DNA from: Flavobacterium sp. GSB-24
GTDB taxonomy: Bacteria > Bacteroidota > Bacteroidia > Flavobacteriales > Flavobacteriaceae
Length of the DNA: 64,000 nt
Assembly: GCF_027924665.1 (NCBI RefSeq)
Contig: NZ_AP027043.1
Span: 3,038,001 to 3,102,000 of the forward strand
Direction of reading: 5' to 3'
The notes under the pieces were generated by a model that saw only the letters and a list, made by a program, of their open reading frames with translations, did no database searches and was not told the origin of the DNA. Each line of letters opens with the position of its first letter. Position 1 is the stretch's first letter. Position numbers and translations under genes: made by a program. Of this stretch, positions 42,511 through 52,698 are shown one piece after another.

Positions 42511-42946
42511 TCTTTTATATTGTTATAATTATTTCAAGTCTTAAATATCTTTTTTGTTTAAGTAATCTCAGAATGACTAATCAACTTTCTTAGAAAATTC
42601 GATTTAATTATACAAAAACAGAATTCCCCAATTCTGCTTCAACTAAAAATTTTCATTATGAAAATTAGACCTGCAACAAATCACTCCTCTAGGAAAACTG
42701 ACTATAATCATTTTTCCTCACAAAAACTAGAATGTTTTTTATCTGTTCGAGATAAGATATGTTCTATGACATATTTTGATATGTCGAATTCAACATAATT
42801 TTTTTAATAAACATAATTTGAAACTTTTTTTTTAAGATTTTAAATTTTGTTTTAACTATTTGATTTTTAACTGATTGTTTAATTGCGTAGGTGCTTGCAC
42901 TTACTGCGAGAGGTGTTTTATTGTCCATTTTCTAATCTTCCAAATT
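42511..42946. other. 436-bp AT-rich leader region of the adhesin gene
   Basis: A 46-codon ATG frame at 42658-42798 is the only ORF-like object and is not convincing. A short inverted repeat GACATA...TATGTC lies near 42759-42776. No exact TAnnTTTG promoter was found. The adhesin start is at 42947; an upstream TTG frame from 42875 is rejected. Confidence 0.45.
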
Positions 42947-45900
42947 ATGAAAAAAAATTTTACTTTTTGTAATCTCAAACTTCAAAAGAGATTATTAGGA
43001 CTTTTAACTTTATTCTTTTTATGCACTAATGCATTTTCTCAGACTATTTGTAGACCTGTGTCTCAAACTAATAGTCAAGGTGGATTATTGTGTGTAGGTT
43101 TAAATGTTAGTAGTCCTGCCAATGCTTATGACAGCGCTGGCTTAACGACATTCGCAACTTTGACGAATGCCGTTGGTGTAGGTTGCTTTGTTGAAGAAAC
43201 AGTAACCTTGAATCAGACGGCGAGGGCCGGAGATCAAATTGCTATTTACTTTGGCACGGGTAATGGCTTGCTGGATGTGAGTTTGTTAGCGAACGCGACT
43301 ATTCAGGCAAAAAATTCAGGTGTCAATGTAGGTTCCAGCGTGCCTTTAAACAGTCCGCTGCTGAACCTAAACCTGTTAAATGGTAACACAGTTGCAGTCG
43401 CAAGATACACTTTGACAGGTGATGCGAATCAAATTCAAGTTCAAGTCGGCGGACTATTAAGTTTGTTGGTGAGTTTGAGGATTTATGATATTCGTTTAGA
43501 ATTTGCTCAGCCAACGGTAACTGGTGGTCTATCGCAAACAGTTTGTGCTGGTTCTCCAACCACTCTTACTGCGACTCCGGCAGCAGGAACTACTCTTGCA
43601 TGGTATGATTCTGCGGCTTCTACAACACCATTGGCAACAGGAAATACTTATACGACTCCTGCTTTGACAACTACAACTACTTATTATATAGGAATATCTA
43701 GAGTTGCAGGATGCGAAGGAAATGTTCGCGTCCCTGTGGTTTTAAATGTTTCTAATCCGGTTGCACCGGCAATTAATAATACCGGACTTACGGTTTGTTC
43801 TACAGGACCAACACAGCAAACGACATTGTCAGTTTTAAATGCTGTGCCTGGAACTATTTATACTTGGTATTCTGCAGCGAGCGGAGGTACAGTATTAGCA
43901 ACGGGAACTACCTATTCTCCAACGGTTTCTTTAGGGACAACTTCATTTTTTGTAGAAGCCTCTATTGGAAGCTGTATTAGCCCAACGCGTGCGCAAGTAA
44001 ATGTTGTTTCTACAGCAGTACCTGCGACTCCAACAGTTTTAACACAAAGTGTTACAATTCAATCGGGTCAGAATGCAACTTTAAACGCAACTACTTCTGA
44101 ACCAGGAGTACAATTAAATTGGTATGAAGCGGCTTCAGGCGGAACGGCAGTTGCAACGAATACAGCTACTTTTATTACACCAATTTTAACTGCTACAAAA
44201 ACATATTATGTTGAAGCAGAAAGTCCAAACGGAAATTGTGTCAGCGCAGCTAGAGTTCCTGTTACAGTAACGGTTCAACCAGCAGCTTTAGGAGGATGTC
44301 TTGAAGCAAGCAGTCAATCTACCACACAAAACGGTTTATGTTTATTGTGTAGTTCTACAAATCCTAATAACTCTGTAGATGGGAATCCTGCAACAGCGGC
44401 AAGACTTACAGTTCCTGTTGGATTAATTAATGGCTGGATACAGCAGACTTTGCAATTTACAAATCCAGGTAAAGCTGGTGATATTGTAGATGTAGAGTTG
44501 GAATTACCTGGCGGTTTAGCAGACGTTGCATTATTAGGAGCTGTTAATTTGGCAACTTACAATGGAGCCACTTATAATAATGATAGAACTGCAATTAATA
44601 ATCCATTAATTACTTTGCAACTATTAAGTGGTAATCGTTTTAGAGCCAGTGTTGTTGCTGGAGCAAATTTTGATCGTGTGGAAATTCGATTGGGAGGTTT
44701 GGCAACAGTATTAACTAGCGTAGATATTTATCAGGCAACTTACAGATATAAGGCTCCAACTATTACTGGAGACACAAGTGTTTGTAGTGGTCAAACAACA
44801 ACATTAACAGCTTCGCTTGCTGTAGGTGAAACTGCTAATTGGTATAGTGCTGCTACAGGCGGAGCTTCGTTGGCATCTACTGCAGCATTTACAACTCCTG
44901 CTATAACTGTACCAACAACTTATTATGTTGAAATAACGAGAAACGGATGTGTGAATGGCGAGCGTACTCCAGTTGCTATATCAATAGTTAATCCAGTATT
45001 ACCTGTTGTTACAGCAGTTCCATCCACAATTTGTAGTGGGCGTTCAACGACATTAACAGTTGATACTCCAGTTGCTGGTACTACTTACAATTGGTACGAT
45101 GATGCAACAGGAGGGAATTTATTATTTACTGGTACATCTTTTACCACACCTGCTTTAACAGCAAATGTAACTTACTATGTGGAGGCTGTTATTGGAAGTT
45201 GTTCAACACCAACACGTACTGCTGTACCATTAACTATTAGCCCTATTCCAGCCGTTCCAACTTTTGCTTCGTCAGATGTTATTATACAATCTGGACAAAC
45301 AGTAACATTATCAGTTTCTAATCCTGTTGCTGGAGTTAGATACAACTGGCTGGATGCGCCAACTGGCGGGAATGTCTTAGCATCTAATACTACATCATAT
45401 ACACCAAGTCCAGCTTTAACTGCAAACCAAACGTATTATGTGGAGGCTTCAAGTATAGCGACTGATTGTGCTAACCCAACGAGAGGGGCTATAAATGTAA
45501 TTGTGATTGCTAATACAAGTACATGTTTGCAGGCAGGAACTCAGGTAACAGACTTTAATCCAGCGATATGTGTTTTATGTTCTGTTGCAAATCCGAATAA
45601 TTCTGTAGATGGAGATATTAGTACATATGCTCAGCTTTCTGTTCCTATTGGTACTGGAGGATATATCGAACAACAATTAATTTTTGGTAATCCAGGTCAG
45701 ACTGGTGATATTATTGATGTTGAATTAGAGGTCCCAGGAGGTGTGCTCGATGTAAGTGCATTATCTTTTATAAGTTTAGCGACTTTTAATGGAGCCACTT
45801 ATAATAGTGACAGAACGGCAATCAATAATAATTTAATTAATATTCAATTACTCTCAGGAAATAGGTTTAAAGCTAGTATTATTGCTACAGCACCATTTGA

Positions 45901-48900
45901 TAGAGTTGAAGTAAGATATAATGCAGGGGTTTCACTATTGACAAATTTATATATTTATCAGGCTTCTTATAGATTCCCGAATGCGACAATAACTGGAGCA
46001 TCGACTCCAATTTGTGCAGGACAAACAGCGTCTTTAACAGCTGCTTCTACAGGAACAGAAACTTTTACATGGTATGATGCACCAACTGGAGGAAATATTG
46101 TAGCGGTTAATCCAACTCTTCCTTTAACTTCTACTACAACATATTATTTACAAGGAACACGTGGAGGAACTTGTGTAAATAGTTTGCGTCAGGGAGTTAC
46201 AGTTACGGTTGTACCGCTTCCTACTGATGCAGATGTTGTTATTACAACACCTATTGAAGCTACCTGCGCAGGTGGAGCTGTTATAGCACCGACTTCTACT
46301 ATTGCTGGAGCTCAATTTAGATATTATACAGATCAAAATAAAACTCAGGAAATAATAACAGGAACAACAGTAGCAACTCAGCCGGGAGCAACATTTGTAA
46401 AAGATGCTACTACTGGAGCACTTACAATCTCAGGTTTAACTACTACGGGAGCTCCTTACAATTATTTTGTTTCTATTTTGAATGGAGGTACTTGTGAGAA
46501 TGTGAACGGAACATTAAAACAAGTTACTATTACTGCTCCTTCAACTACAGCTTTAAATGTAATTGCAACTCCACTCGAAGGTTGTGGAAGTGCTAATTTA
46601 AGAAATGCTATTACTAATTTTGATTCATCAGGAAATACAACTTATACTTTCTATGATCCTTCAAATAATGTTATAACTGCTGATGCTGCAGCTAATATCA
46701 CCGTTGGCGGAAATTACTCAGTTGAAGCTCAGTTGAATACTGATACATGTTCTTCTGCTAGAGCTACTATAGCAGTAGTTATTAGAGCATTACCTAGTTT
46801 AGTTGTAACTAGTCCTCAAGAATCTGTGAACGTTGGTTCAAATGTTACTTTAGCAGCAGTTTCAACTGGAACAATTACTTGGTTTGATCCACAAGGAAAT
46901 GCATTAACAGGACCTACATTTACAACTGGTGTTTTAAATACACCAGGAGTTTATACTTACACTGCTGTTGCTAATGATGGATTTTGTACAGCAACTGCAA
47001 CAAAAATAATTAATGTTATCGATCTTAGCAGTTGCCAAACATTAGCAGAGAGAGTGTATGCAAATGCTCAGTCAACTGGAAATATAATTACTGGGACAGT
47101 TTCTAATCCTGCAAATGCTATCGATGGAAATCCACAAACATTTTCAACAATTACTACAGGATTAGGTCTTTTAGGAATTGGTACAACATGGCAAAATTTA
47201 ACTTGGGCAAGTACTGTAACAAAAGGAACGCCAGTAACTGTTAAACTTGGATCTGAATACAGTTTATTGGCTGTGGGTCAAAATCTATCTGTAGTCGGAA
47301 CTATTGGAGGAGTTGATATCGGAGCAATGCAGCCAGTATCTGGATCTCTACTAAATTTAATTTCAGGAGATAATACTTATGAATTTACTTTTGTTCCTTC
47401 AGATGCATCAGGTCCACAAGATTATGATGGAATTCGTATCCAGTCAGCTTCACTTGTAAGTGTTGCCCAAAACACAAAAGTTTTTGATGCACACTATAAT
47501 AGACAAGTTACCAGTGTAGCTTGTACGCCTGGAGATATTCAGGATATTTTTTACGGAACGACCGACTTAGGTCTTCCTGTGGGAGCTGTAACGGCTGCAG
47601 TAGGAGTAAGTGATGCATGGAATGTCGCAGATAATGATGTAACAACTTTTGCAACTATGTATAGCGGCGTTGGTGCATTAGCAGCGGCTGATTTAACAGT
47701 GCAATTTAAAACTCCATCTGTAGTGAGTGACTCGCTAAGAATAGTAATTTCTAAACCTGGAGCGCTTTTAGATGTTAATTTACTTACTGGATTTACAATT
47801 CAGCGTTATTTAGGGAATGTTGCCGTTGGAGCTCCAATTCAGAATACGAGTAATTTATTAAGCATAAGATTGCTGCCAGGTAACTCTTTGGCAATGGTAC
47901 TGGTATCTTCACCAACAGAAATTTACGACCGAGTAAGAATTCGTTTAGGAGGTGTTGCGGGAGTATTAGATTTCTTAAGAGTTCATACTGTAGAAAGAAC
48001 AGCAAACACAACAGTTATTGGAGCAGATCCTCAAAATAAAATTACGGTCTGCCCAGGAACAGACATTACACTTCAAATTCCAGAAGAAGCCTGTTCAACT
48101 TATATTTGGTATGATGCTGAAACTGGAGGAAATCCGCTTGCTACAGGTCTTACCTATACAATACCAGCAAATTTAGCTGCAGGAATTTATAAATATTATG
48201 TACAGCCAGTACGTTATGGCTGTGAAAGTTTTGCTAGAGGGGAAGTAACAGTTGAAGTAAAAGCTTCTGCTCCAGTAAATGCTTTAACTGATATCACTTT
48301 AAACGGAGGAACAGCAACTTCAGTTTGTTCTGTGTCTGGAACTGTAACTTTAGCAACTGGTTTAAGCGGAACGCCTGTTTTAACTAATCCAGTTTATGCA
48401 TGGTACAGCTTTAATGGAACAACAAGCGTGTTAATTCCTGGCGAAACAACAGCTCAATTAGTAGTAAACGGATTAGCTCCGGGAACTTATACATATTATG
48501 TTGGAGTGAGTTCAGATCAATTTTGTGAAACTGCAGCAGCAGATAGAAAACAAATTACATTCACAATTCTGCCTCCTTCAACAGTAAATGATATTTTGGT
48601 TGATGATTTAACTATTTGCCATAGTTTACCAGCATCATTAACACCAACAGCACCTTCATTAACAGCACCTGTATTTACTTGGTATTTAGATGCTAACAAA
48701 ACGCAGCCAATTACAAATGGTGCAGTTATTAATAATGTAACTTATACAATAGATGCTGCGGGCGTTCTTACAGCTGTAGGACTAACAAAAGCAATGAGTC
48801 CAATTACATATTATGTAGCTGTTTCAAGTACTAATACTTGTGAAAATCTTGCAGGAACATTGCAAGATGCAGTAATCATGATTAGTGATCCAAACACACC

Positions 48901-51900
48901 AACAACGACAGACGATACTCAGGATTTCTGTTTATCTAATACGCCAACAGTTGCTAGTATTCAAGTAAACGAAAGCAATGTTGTTTGGTACGATGCACCT
49001 ACAGGAGGAAATGTAATTGCTTCGACTACAGCTTTAACAAGCCGTACTTATTATGCAGCAGCAACAGACGCTGTAACAGGCTGCGAAAGCAGTGTAAGAT
49101 TAGCCGTAACGGTTACAGTTACTAATCTTGGAACACCAACATTGGTAACAGCAGGAACACAAAACTTCTGTTTAGTAAATGCACCGACATTTGCAAGTAT
49201 TCAGACTAATGAAACTAATATTGTCTGGTACACAGCTTTAATAGGAGGAACTTTAATTCCGTCAACAACAGCTTTAACAACAGGACAGTATTTTGCAGCT
49301 ATTTCTGATCCGGTTTCTGGCTGTGAAAGTGGTACAAGATTGACAGTTGATGTAATTGTGAATGATCCAGCAACACCAACATTGGTAACAGCAGGAACAC
49401 AAAACTTCTGTCAGGAAGATGCGCCGACATTTGCGAGTATTCAGACTAATGAAACTAATATTGTCTGGTACACAGCTTTGACAGGAGGAACTTTAATTCC
49501 ATCAACAACAGCTTTAACAACAGGACAGTATTTTGCAGCGATTTTAGATCCAGCTTCTGGCTGTGAAAGTTCTGCAAGATTAACAGTTGATGTAATTGTA
49601 AATGATCCGGGAACACCAACATTGGTAACAGCAGGAACACAAAATTTCTGTCAGATAAATGCTCCTACATTTGCAAGTATTCAGACGAATCAGGCTAATA
49701 TTGTGTGGTATACAGCTTTAACAGGCGGAACAGTTATTCCATCAACAACAGCTTTAACAACAGGACAATATTTTGCAGCAATTTCTGATCCAGTTTCTGG
49801 CTGTGAAAGTGCTTTAAGATTAACAGTTGATGTAATTGTAAATAATCCGGCGACACCAACATTGGTAACAGCAGGAACACAAAACTTCTGTCAGGTAAAT
49901 GCGCCGACATTTGCAAGCATTCAGACTAATGAAACTAATATTGTATGGTACACAGCTTTAACAGGCGGAACTTTAATTCCATCTACAACAGCTTTGACAA
50001 CAGGCCAATATTTTGCAGCGATTTTAGATCCAGCTTCTGGCTGTGAAAGTGCTACAAGATTAACAGTTGACGTAATTGTAAATGATCCATCGACACCAAC
50101 ATTGTTAACAGCAGGAACACAAAACTTCTGTCAGGAAGATGCACCGACATTTGCAAGCATTCAGACAAATGAAACAAATATTGTATGGTACACAGCTTTA
50201 ACAGGAGGAACTTTAATTCCATCAACAACAGCTTTAACAACAGGACAATATTTTGCAGCGATTTTAGATCCAGCTTCTGGCTGTGAAAGTTCTGCAAGAT
50301 TAACTGTTGATGTAATTGTGAATGATCCGGGAACACCAACATTGGTAACAGCAGGAACGCAGAACTTCTGTCAGGTAAATGCTCCTACATTTGCAAGTAT
50401 TCAAACGAATCAGGCTAATATTGTATGGTACACGGCTTTAACAGGCGGAACAGTTATTCCATCTACAACAGCTTTAACAACAGGACAATATTTTGGAGCA
50501 ATTTCTGATCCAGTTTCTGGCTGTGAAAGTGCTTTAAGATTAACAGTTGATGTAATTGTAAATAATCCGGCGACACCAACATTGGTAACAGCAGGAACAC
50601 AAAACTTCTGTCAGGTAAATGCACCTACATTTGCAAACATTCAGACTAATGAAGCTAATATTGTATGGTACACAGCTTTAACAGGCGGAATAGTTATTCC
50701 ATCTACAACAGCTTTAACGACAGGTCAATATTTTGCAGCAATTTTAGATCCAGCTTCTGGCTGTGAAAGCGCTGCTAGATTAACAGTTGATGTAATTGTG
50801 AATAATCCAGCGACACCAACAACAAATGCTGCAGCACAGACTTTCTGTTCAGGAACAAATCCGACAGTTGCTAACATTCAAGTGAACGAAAGCAACGTAG
50901 TTTGGTATACAACTCAAACAGGAGGAACTGCCTTAGCTTCGACAGCCGCTTTGACAACAGCAACTTATTTTGGAGCTATAAAAGATCCTGCAACAGGTTG
51001 TGAAAGCAGTGTGAGATTGCAAGTAGCAGTAACAGTTGGAAACACAATAAATCCGACAACTAACAATACCGCTCAAACTTTCTGTTCTGCAAATGCACCA
51101 ACAGTTGCCAGCATTCAAGTTAATGAAAGCAATGTAACTTGGTTCTCATCTGCTACAGGCGGAACTGCAATACCAGCTACAACAGCTCTTACTTCTGGAA
51201 TTTATTTCGGAAATATTGTAGACGCTGTAACAGGATGCGAAAGCACAACACGTTTACAAGTGACAGTTACAGTTGTTAATCCAAGTGCGACACCAACAAC
51301 AACTAGTACAACGCAAAATTTCTGTACTTTAAATTCACCAACAGTGGCGAATATTCAAGTAAATGAAGCAAATGTAGTTTGGTACAGCACACCAACAGGA
51401 GGAACAGCAATTCCAGCTGCAACAGCATTGACAACAGGTACTTACTATGGTGCGGTTTCTAGTGCTATTGGTTGTGAAAACCCAGCTAGATTAGCAGTAA
51501 CAGTAAATGTAAACACACCAAGTGTAGTTACAACGCCAAGAACGACTCAAACATTCTGTTTGAATGCAGCTCCAACGTTAGCTAATATTTTAGTAAACGA
51601 AGCAAATGTAGTTTTCTATACTAGTGCAACAGGAGGAACACCATTAGCAGCAAATACGCCGCTTACAGCAACAACGTATTACGCAAGTTCATTGACAAAT
51701 ACCTTTAATGGTTGTGATAACGGACCAAGATTAGGAATTACTATAGCATTCGAAAATGATGCTGCAGTTCAAATAGCAACTACAGATGATACTCCATGTG
51801 TATTTAAAGGAGTAACGTATTCAATCGCAAATGGAAAATCTAATTATGTTTGGACAGTTAACGGAGGAACAATAATTACTGGTGGTGGTACATCTGACGG

Positions 51901-52651
51901 ATCTGTTACAGTTTCTTGGTCTGATATTGGACCTGGAACAGTTACCGTTGCTTATGTTAACAATTGTGATGAAAGAACAATTAAAACATTAAATGTTAGT
52001 GTTACAAGCTGTTCAGATTTAACAATTACGCATACAGTAGATAACCCGACTCCAAATTTTGGCGATCAAGTAACCTTTACTATAACGGTTAACAATGTTG
52101 GAGAAGGAGATTTCATAAATACTATAGTTAGTGATTTACTTCCAAGCGGTTTAGAATTAGTAAGTTCATCTGCAACTTCAGGAACATATGATCCGAATAC
52201 ACAACTTTGGACAATACCAAGTTTAAATGCTGGCCAAAGCGTAGTATTGACAATTGTTGCAGAAGTATTGCCTAATGGAAATTACACAAGCGTTGCAGCT
52301 GTAGAAATTTCAACTCCTTTAGATGTTGATGCTTCTAACAATTCAGCTTCGGTTACATTAGTACCAATTTGTTTAACAGTTTACAATGAGTTTACGCCAA
52401 ACAATGACGGGAAAAATGATCTATTCAGAATTGATTGTATTGAAACTCATCCAAACAACGAGTTGAAAGTATTCAACAGATGGGGAGCATTAGTGTACAG
52501 CAAAGTGCATTATGAAAATGATTGGGACGGTACAGCAAATGTATCCGGAGTTGTTAATAGAGGAGATATGCTGCCAACAGGTACTTATTTTTATGTGATA
52601 ACCATTGGAGATGGAACGGTTAAAAAAGGCTGGTTGTCTATTATGAGATAA
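42947..52651 (+). CDS. Giant Ig-like repeat adhesin with T9SS type B C-terminal domain
   Basis: The start is ATG at 42947, which gives a signal peptide ending NAFSQ; the longer frame begins at a TTG with no signal. The product is about 3,234 residues. From the N-terminus it has five copies of an unrecognised ~150-residue beta domain (starting near nt 43049, 44297, 45524, 47033 and 47530), interleaved with many Ig-like (Ig_7/PKD-like) domains. These carry paired cysteines and a WY motif of the form VCSG...LTA...WYDAATGG...TTYYVE. Next is an array of 80-residue repeats (nt 49141-50820) flanked by diverged copies, then a DUF11 domain (about nt 52016-52360). The ending NEFTPNNDGKNDLF...NRWG...LPTGTYFYVI is the gliding-motility-associated type B sorting domain. 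It should be exported by T9SS and held at the cell surface, with SprF-like and OmpA-like partners encoded next. Confidence 0.93.
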   Translation: MKKNFTFCNLKLQKRLLGLLTLFFLCTNAFSQTICRPVSQTNSQGGLLCVGLNVSSPANAYDSAGLTTFATLTNAVGVGCFVEETVTLNQTARAGDQIAIYFGTGNGLLDVSLLANATIQAKNSGVNVGSSVPLNSPLLNLNLLNGNTVAVARYTLTGDANQIQVQVGGLLSLLVSLRIYDIRLEFAQPTVTGGLSQTVCAGSPTTLTATPAAGTTLAWYDSAASTTPLATGNTYTTPALTTTTTYYIGISRVAGCEGNVRVPVVLNVSNPVAPAINNTGLTVCSTGPTQQTTLSVLNAVPGTIYTWYSAASGGTVLATGTTYSPTVSLGTTSFFVEASIGSCISPTRAQVNVVSTAVPATPTVLTQSVTIQSGQNATLNATTSEPGVQLNWYEAASGGTAVATNTATFITPILTATKTYYVEAESPNGNCVSAARVPVTVTVQPAALGGCLEASSQSTTQNGLCLLCSSTNPNNSVDGNPATAARLTVPVGLINGWIQQTLQFTNPGKAGDIVDVELELPGGLADVALLGAVNLATYNGATYNNDRTAINNPLITLQLLSGNRFRASVVAGANFDRVEIRLGGLATVLTSVDIYQATYRYKAPTITGDTSVCSGQTTTLTASLAVGETANWYSAATGGASLASTAAFTTPAITVPTTYYVEITRNGCVNGERTPVAISIVNPVLPVVTAVPSTICSGRSTTLTVDTPVAGTTYNWYDDATGGNLLFTGTSFTTPALTANVTYYVEAVIGSCSTPTRTAVPLTISPIPAVPTFASSDVIIQSGQTVTLSVSNPVAGVRYNWLDAPTGGNVLASNTTSYTPSPALTANQTYYVEASSIATDCANPTRGAINVIVIANTSTCLQAGTQVTDFNPAICVLCSVANPNNSVDGDISTYAQLSVPIGTGGYIEQQLIFGNPGQTGDIIDVELEVPGGVLDVSALSFISLATFNGATYNSDRTAINNNLINIQLLSGNRFKASIIATAPFDRVEVRYNAGVSLLTNLYIYQASYRFPNATITGASTPICAGQTASLTAASTGTETFTWYDAPTGGNIVAVNPTLPLTSTTTYYLQGTRGGTCVNSLRQGVTVTVVPLPTDADVVITTPIEATCAGGAVIAPTSTIAGAQFRYYTDQNKTQEIITGTTVATQPGATFVKDATTGALTISGLTTTGAPYNYFVSILNGGTCENVNGTLKQVTITAPSTTALNVIATPLEGCGSANLRNAITNFDSSGNTTYTFYDPSNNVITADAAANITVGGNYSVEAQLNTDTCSSARATIAVVIRALPSLVVTSPQESVNVGSNVTLAAVSTGTITWFDPQGNALTGPTFTTGVLNTPGVYTYTAVANDGFCTATATKIINVIDLSSCQTLAERVYANAQSTGNIITGTVSNPANAIDGNPQTFSTITTGLGLLGIGTTWQNLTWASTVTKGTPVTVKLGSEYSLLAVGQNLSVVGTIGGVDIGAMQPVSGSLLNLISGDNTYEFTFVPSDASGPQDYDGIRIQSASLVSVAQNTKVFDAHYNRQVTSVACTPGDIQDIFYGTTDLGLPVGAVTAAVGVSDAWNVADNDVTTFATMYSGVGALAAADLTVQFKTPSVVSDSLRIVISKPGALLDVNLLTGFTIQRYLGNVAVGAPIQNTSNLLSIRLLPGNSLAMVLVSSPTEIYDRVRIRLGGVAGVLDFLRVHTVERTANTTVIGADPQNKITVCPGTDITLQIPEEACSTYIWYDAETGGNPLATGLTYTIPANLAAGIYKYYVQPVRYGCESFARGEVTVEVKASAPVNALTDITLNGGTATSVCSVSGTVTLATGLSGTPVLTNPVYAWYSFNGTTSVLIPGETTAQLVVNGLAPGTYTYYVGVSSDQFCETAAADRKQITFTILPPSTVNDILVDDLTICHSLPASLTPTAPSLTAPVFTWYLDANKTQPITNGAVINNVTYTIDAAGVLTAVGLTKAMSPITYYVAVSSTNTCENLAGTLQDAVIMISDPNTPTTTDDTQDFCLSNTPTVASIQVNESNVVWYDAPTGGNVIASTTALTSRTYYAAATDAVTGCESSVRLAVTVTVTNLGTPTLVTAGTQNFCLVNAPTFASIQTNETNIVWYTALIGGTLIPSTTALTTGQYFAAISDPVSGCESGTRLTVDVIVNDPATPTLVTAGTQNFCQEDAPTFASIQTNETNIVWYTALTGGTLIPSTTALTTGQYFAAILDPASGCESSARLTVDVIVNDPGTPTLVTAGTQNFCQINAPTFASIQTNQANIVWYTALTGGTVIPSTTALTTGQYFAAISDPVSGCESALRLTVDVIVNNPATPTLVTAGTQNFCQVNAPTFASIQTNETNIVWYTALTGGTLIPSTTALTTGQYFAAILDPASGCESATRLTVDVIVNDPSTPTLLTAGTQNFCQEDAPTFASIQTNETNIVWYTALTGGTLIPSTTALTTGQYFAAILDPASGCESSARLTVDVIVNDPGTPTLVTAGTQNFCQVNAPTFASIQTNQANIVWYTALTGGTVIPSTTALTTGQYFGAISDPVSGCESALRLTVDVIVNNPATPTLVTAGTQNFCQVNAPTFANIQTNEANIVWYTALTGGIVIPSTTALTTGQYFAAILDPASGCESAARLTVDVIVNNPATPTTNAAAQTFCSGTNPTVANIQVNESNVVWYTTQTGGTALASTAALTTATYFGAIKDPATGCESSVRLQVAVTVGNTINPTTNNTAQTFCSANAPTVASIQVNESNVTWFSSATGGTAIPATTALTSGIYFGNIVDAVTGCESTTRLQVTVTVVNPSATPTTTSTTQNFCTLNSPTVANIQVNEANVVWYSTPTGGTAIPAATALTTGTYYGAVSSAIGCENPARLAVTVNVNTPSVVTTPRTTQTFCLNAAPTLANILVNEANVVFYTSATGGTPLAANTPLTATTYYASSLTNTFNGCDNGPRLGITIAFENDAAVQIATTDDTPCVFKGVTYSIANGKSNYVWTVNGGTIITGGGTSDGSVTVSWSDIGPGTVTVAYVNNCDERTIKTLNVSVTSCSDLTITHTVDNPTPNFGDQVTFTITVNNVGEGDFINTIVSDLLPSGLELVSSSATSGTYDPNTQLWTIPSLNAGQSVVLTIVAEVLPNGNYTSVAAVEISTPLDVDASNNSASVTLVPICLTVYNEFTPNNDGKNDLFRIDCIETHPNNELKVFNRWGALVYSKVHYENDWDGTANVSGVVNRGDMLPTGTYFYVITIGDGTVKKGWLSIMR
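49141..50820 (+). repeat. Seven tandem 240-bp repeats within the adhesin gene
   Basis: Seven in-frame units of exactly 240 bp begin at 49141, 49381, 49621, 49861, 50101, 50341 and 50581. Each encodes an 80-residue Ig-like module with NFC, NIVWYTAL and SGCES motifs. By eye, unit 2 vs 5 differ at about 11 of 240 bases, 3 vs 6 at about 10 and 4 vs 7 at about 19, while adjacent units differ more. This shows a 720-bp (three-unit) duplication. Diverged copies flank the array. Confidence 0.95.
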
Positions 52652-52698
52652 TCCACTTCTATTAATCATCTAATTAATTAAACTAAATAAGTATCGTT

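Noticed and set aside
42658..42798. 46-codon ATG frame upstream of the adhesin gene
   Set aside because: Composition is not protein-like, there is no signal or family resemblance, and such frames arise by chance in AT-rich DNA.
42875..42946. TTG-initiated extension of the adhesin
   Set aside because: The ATG at 42947 gives a clean signal peptide; the extension has several cysteines and no secretion signal at its start.
49455..50342. Minus-strand ORFs antisense to the adhesin repeats
   Set aside because: They recur with the 240-bp period and are by-products of the repeated coding sequence; their Leu-rich products are low complexity.
49141..50820. CRISPR-like interpretation of the regular repeats
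   Set aside because: The repeats are 240 bp, contiguous without spacers, and in frame with the protein.
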